DNA of 27,312 bases from a virus, in the IMG/VR virus record IMGVR_UViG_3300038311_000027, positions 1-27,312 of that record. The stretch is one strand, 5' to 3'. The notes beneath the pieces were generated by a model. The model saw nothing but the letters and a program-made list of their open reading frames with translations, made no database searches and was not told the origin of the DNA. Positions 26,885 through 27,312 of this stretch are shown piece after piece; position 1 is the stretch's first letter; each line of letters begins with the position of its first letter. Position numbers and translations under genes: made by a program.

Positions 26885-27140
26885 GTTTTTTCTTTTCCCA
26901 CTGCTTTGTAATTAATTCGTTTGGTGATATTCCATATTTGATAAATATCGATTCGCCATCTACATCACCAAGAATTTTAACAATTTTACTGTTATCCCTA
27001 AACCAATAGTGCTTTAAATCGGTTGCCTGCCTGAATGTTTCAGGATTAACGATAGTACGAGTAGCGCCCTTCTCGATAAAATGCCCATCGTATTCATTAG
27101 GGCACCAGAACTTTACATCATCAAAATATAGCGTCCCCAT
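26877..27140 (-). CDS. Hypothetical head-region protein (87 aa)
   Basis: The start is the ATG with AAAGGAGAACT upstream; a longer frame to 27209 lacks such support and overlaps the coat end. The protein is compact (TLYFDDVKFWCPNEYDGHFIEKGATRTIVNPETFRQATDLKHYWFRDNSKIVKILGD). It sits between coat and the gp4-like factor. No family recognised; a role in head or connector assembly is possible by position. Confidence 0.65.
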   Translation of the reverse strand: MGTLYFDDVKFWCPNEYDGHFIEKGATRTIVNPETFRQATDLKHYWFRDNSKIVKILGDVDGESIFIKYGISPNELITKQWEKKKHV

Positions 27141-27155
27141 AGTTCTCCTTTGATA

Positions 27156-27177
27156 GCGCCGCCCTTTCAGACGGCGC
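27156..27177 (-). promoter_or_regulatory. GC-rich hairpin downstream of the coat gene
   Basis: A 6-bp stem GCGCCG/CGGCGC with a 10-nt loop lies just after the coat stop and before the next ribosome site. No T-run follows on the minus strand, so termination is unlikely. It may set RNA stability or expression ratio between coat and downstream genes. Confidence 0.45.
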
Positions 27178-27183
27178 ATTAGA

Positions 27184-27312
27184 TTACAATCCGAATGATT
27201 TACCGCCAAACATTGGGTTCATAACTCCAAAGGCAGGAAGTATATCGAACCGAATTTTATTCTGGTTTTTGTCGCCATCTGCGTATTTAGAGACTCTAAC
27301 GCTGATTCCATC
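27184..27312 (-). CDS. Major capsid protein, P22 gp5-like (C-terminal end only)
   Basis: Only the last 42 residues are in the window: DGISVRVSKYADGDKNQNKIRFDILPAFGVMNPMFGGKSFGL and stop. The V-R-V-x-K...N-K-x-R-F-D-x-L...P end is the typical C-terminus of P22-family coat proteins. It is the first visible gene of the leftward late block, and identity is supported by the gp4-like and gp10-like genes that follow. Confidence 0.72.
   Translation of the reverse strand, partial: DGISVRVSKYADGDKNQNKIRFDILPAFGVMNPMFGGKSFGL

Noticed and set aside
27156-27177. Terminator after the coat gene
   Set aside because: The hairpin has no following T-run on the minus strand, and the next gene's strong ribosome site lies directly downstream.

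Overview
The window looks like most of the genome of a P22-like podovirus or its prophage. Rightmost on the minus strand is the C-terminus of a P22-type coat protein. Reading leftward, it is followed by a small head gene, a gp4-like head-completion factor, a gp10-like DNA-stabilisation hub, three large ejection-type proteins and a tailspike-type protein. The overall base composition is AT-rich, and most genes have strong Shine-Dalgarno sequences and short stop/start overlaps. No taxon can be assigned from the sequence alone. No integrase, lysozyme, tRNA or CRISPR array was recognised.

There are four transcription blocks. (1) At 1-247 a terminase-small-subunit-like gene runs off the left edge from its own leftward promoter. 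Because the right edge is coat protein on the same strand, the simplest reading is a circular or circularly permuted genome in which the missing part carries the large terminase, portal, scaffold and most of the coat gene. (2) 495-1805 is a rightward operon of four small genes with a strong promoter and a terminator. (3) 9704 down to 1902 is a leftward early operon. It holds an XRE-type regulator, small Cys-rich proteins, a replication initiator with iteron-like repeats inside it, a DnaC-like helicase loader, SSB, a Rad52-fold-type annealing protein, a lambda-Exo/YqaJ nuclease, a RusA-like resolvase, a MazG-like enzyme and a DUF3310 protein. (4) 9923-13119 is a rightward operon with low-complexity and repeat proteins, a thymidylate-synthase-like enzyme and a truncated RNA ligase. 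It ends at a terminator that converges with the late block (27312 down to 13238).

The most unusual feature lies at 4910-5760, in the middle of the recombination operon. Small genes there are separated by sequences with the architecture of integron attC sites. The 108-codon gene at 4987-5313 behaves like a complete gene cassette: it starts with TTATGTGG, its own attC-like site starts with the complementary CCACATAAC, and the site has imperfect arms with an unpaired base and a terminal GTTAGAC. A second cassette (5338-5709) carries a gene interrupted at an A7 heptamer that is exactly in phase for -1 frameshifting. A third attC-like site overlaps the stop codon of the next gene. A 38-bp direct repeat flanks the array and begins exactly at the GTTAGAC core. 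Integron-style cassettes inside a phage replication/recombination operon, without an integrase in the window, are the main candidate for something undescribed.

Other points of interest are a lambda-like origin arrangement, gene decay at 13813-14427, a truncated RNA ligase, three Sec-type N-termini among tail-side genes, and DCSxLR and GYGDG repeat proteins.
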